From positions 744,001 through 808,000 of the forward strand of contig JADJXT010000001.1 in the NCBI GenBank assembly GCA_016720115.1: DNA of 64,000 bases. Direction: 5' to 3'. Source of the stretch: Sphingomonadales bacterium. GTDB taxonomy: Bacteria > Pseudomonadota > Alphaproteobacteria > Sphingomonadales > Sphingomonadaceae. Positions 63,281-64,000 of this stretch are shown piece after piece. A program made the translations under genes and the position numbers. The notes below the pieces were generated by a model. That model made no database searches. It was not told where the DNA came from and worked only from the letters and a program-made list of their open reading frames with translations. Numbering within the stretch: position 1 is the stretch's first letter; each line of letters starts with the position of its first letter.

Positions 63281-64000
63281 ATGGCAAAAGCTGGAAAAAG
63301 TGCAGCCGAAGGGTCGCGGTTCAAACGCTGGACAGTCGCTTCGCTCAAAATCGGAACCGTTGTCGCCCTTTTGGGACTGATGGTCGTGGGCATCTTTGTC
63401 GCAATTGCGCGCGGCGAAATCGAAAGCTTCGAAGATCTGAAATCCTCGCCCAACGGGCAGATGATCCGCGTCCGCGCGGCGGATGGAACCGTCATCCAGA
63501 CGCTGGGGCCAAGTTTCGGCCGCTGGATTCCGATCGACGAAATCCCGCACGAGATGAAGGATGCGATGGTCGCGGTCGAGGATCGCCGCTTCAACTACCA
63601 TCCGGGTATCGACCCATATGGTCTGGCGCGTGCGGTTTTCGTCAGCCTGACCGACGGCGGCGGGCTGCGCGCGACATCGACGATCACCCAGCAATTGGCG
63701 CGCAACGTCTACCTCAACAATAACCGCGATATCGGCCGCAAGCTGCGCGAGATGATCCTCGCAATGGCGATGGAGACGAAATTCAGCAAGCAGCAGATAT
63801 TGGAGCTGTATCTGAACAAGGTCTATTTCGGCGGCGGCGCCTATGGTGTCGATGCTGCGAGCCGCCGCTTTTTCGATCATGGTGCCGAGGATATATCGCT
63901 TGCCGAAGCGACGATCATCGCCGGGCTGGTCAAGGCACCCTCGCGCTATTCGCCGACAGCCGATGCCACGGCCGCCATCGGGCGCGCCGGGGTGGTGCTG
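63281..64000 (+). CDS. mrcA: Class A penicillin-binding protein (PBP1A-like), 5' part
   Basis: The first 240 codons of a bifunctional cell-wall synthase; the gene runs off the right edge. A cytoplasmic basic N-terminus (KSAAEGSRFKRW) precedes one membrane anchor at about residues 21-43. The glycosyltransferase 51 domain follows, with the catalytic glutamate E100 in VAVEDRRF and the conserved STITQQLARN and KFSKQQILELYLNKVYFG segments. The transpeptidase domain lies outside the window, so PBP1A is preferred over a monofunctional enzyme only from context. Confidence 0.9.
   Translation, partial: MAKAGKSAAEGSRFKRWTVASLKIGTVVALLGLMVVGIFVAIARGEIESFEDLKSSPNGQMIRVRAADGTVIQTLGPSFGRWIPIDEIPHEMKDAMVAVEDRRFNYHPGIDPYGLARAVFVSLTDGGGLRATSTITQQLARNVYLNNNRDIGRKLREMILAMAMETKFSKQQILELYLNKVYFGGGAYGVDAASRRFFDHGAEDISLAEATIIAGLVKAPSRYSPTADATAAIGRAGVVL

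Overview
The window looks like chromosomal DNA of a GC-rich alphaproteobacterium of the order Sphingomonadales (Sphingomonas/Sphingopyxis/Sphingorhabdus-like). The evidence is a MipZ-type division ATPase, an alphaproteobacterial LexA box (GTTC-N7-GTTC) at uvrA, the block DUF3576-leuS-lptE-holA, rplU-rpmA followed by a GNAT gene, a CYP153-type P450, paired PF10118 hydrolases, and many short palindromic repeats of the kind common in sphingomonads. I see no phage, plasmid, transposase or CRISPR array. Coding density is very high and no gap exceeds 300 bp; the longest is 11566-11851, upstream of a globin gene.

Layout. 1-3.9 kb (minus): outer-membrane assembly factor tamA (cut by the left edge), an M48-type metalloprotease, a UPF0260 Cys-cluster protein and a SCO1-like copper chaperone. 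4-12.5 kb: ankyrin protein, CYP153-like P450, two-gene ABC exporter, queG, an EI24/lipoprotein pair, an adenosine-kinase-like PfkB gene, and a globin with an FNR/FixK-type site. 12.5-17.6 kb: uvrA with a LexA box, diverging from an L,D-transpeptidase-family gene. 17.9-20 kb: ECF sigma factor, a membrane protein translationally coupled to it, and a secreted repeat protein. 20-26.6 kb: Nudix hydrolase, [2Fe-2S] ferredoxin, trxB, DUF481 outer-membrane protein, malate synthase G, small phosphomannose isomerase. 27-33.7 kb: a yybP-ykoY manganese riboswitch and its GDT1-family exporter, argG, amj, an ICMT-like membrane methyltransferase and a D-aminoacylase-family amidohydrolase. 33.8-41.4 kb: low-complexity lipoprotein, second P450, DUF885 protein, PEP carboxylase. 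41.5-48.5 kb: rplU-rpmA-GNAT, two PF10118 hydrolases facing a TetR regulator, tRNA-Ala(CGC), panC, mipZ with a J-like partner. 48.6-57 kb: phosphomannomutase, Lhr-type helicase and PdeM nuclease (part of the ligase-associated DNA-damage set), retropepsin-like protease, trhO, yggS. 57.4-64 kb: DUF3576-leuS-lptE-holA, msrB, and the start of a class A penicillin-binding protein.

The most unusual feature is a set of short palindromic elements from several families. Copies lie between genes, and four sit in frame inside conserved protein genes: one in uvrA, two different ones in the helicase, and one in lptE, where the element encodes most of the n-region of the lipoprotein signal peptide. One family is translated in two different reading frames at its two intragenic sites, so the DNA or RNA element, not one particular peptide, appears to be what is tolerated or spread. 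This resembles the Rickettsia palindromic elements. Other regulatory signals are the Mn riboswitch, the LexA box, an FNR-type site before the globin, a palindrome shared by the tetR/hydrolase and CYP153 promoters, and a possible pseudoknot leader before rplU.
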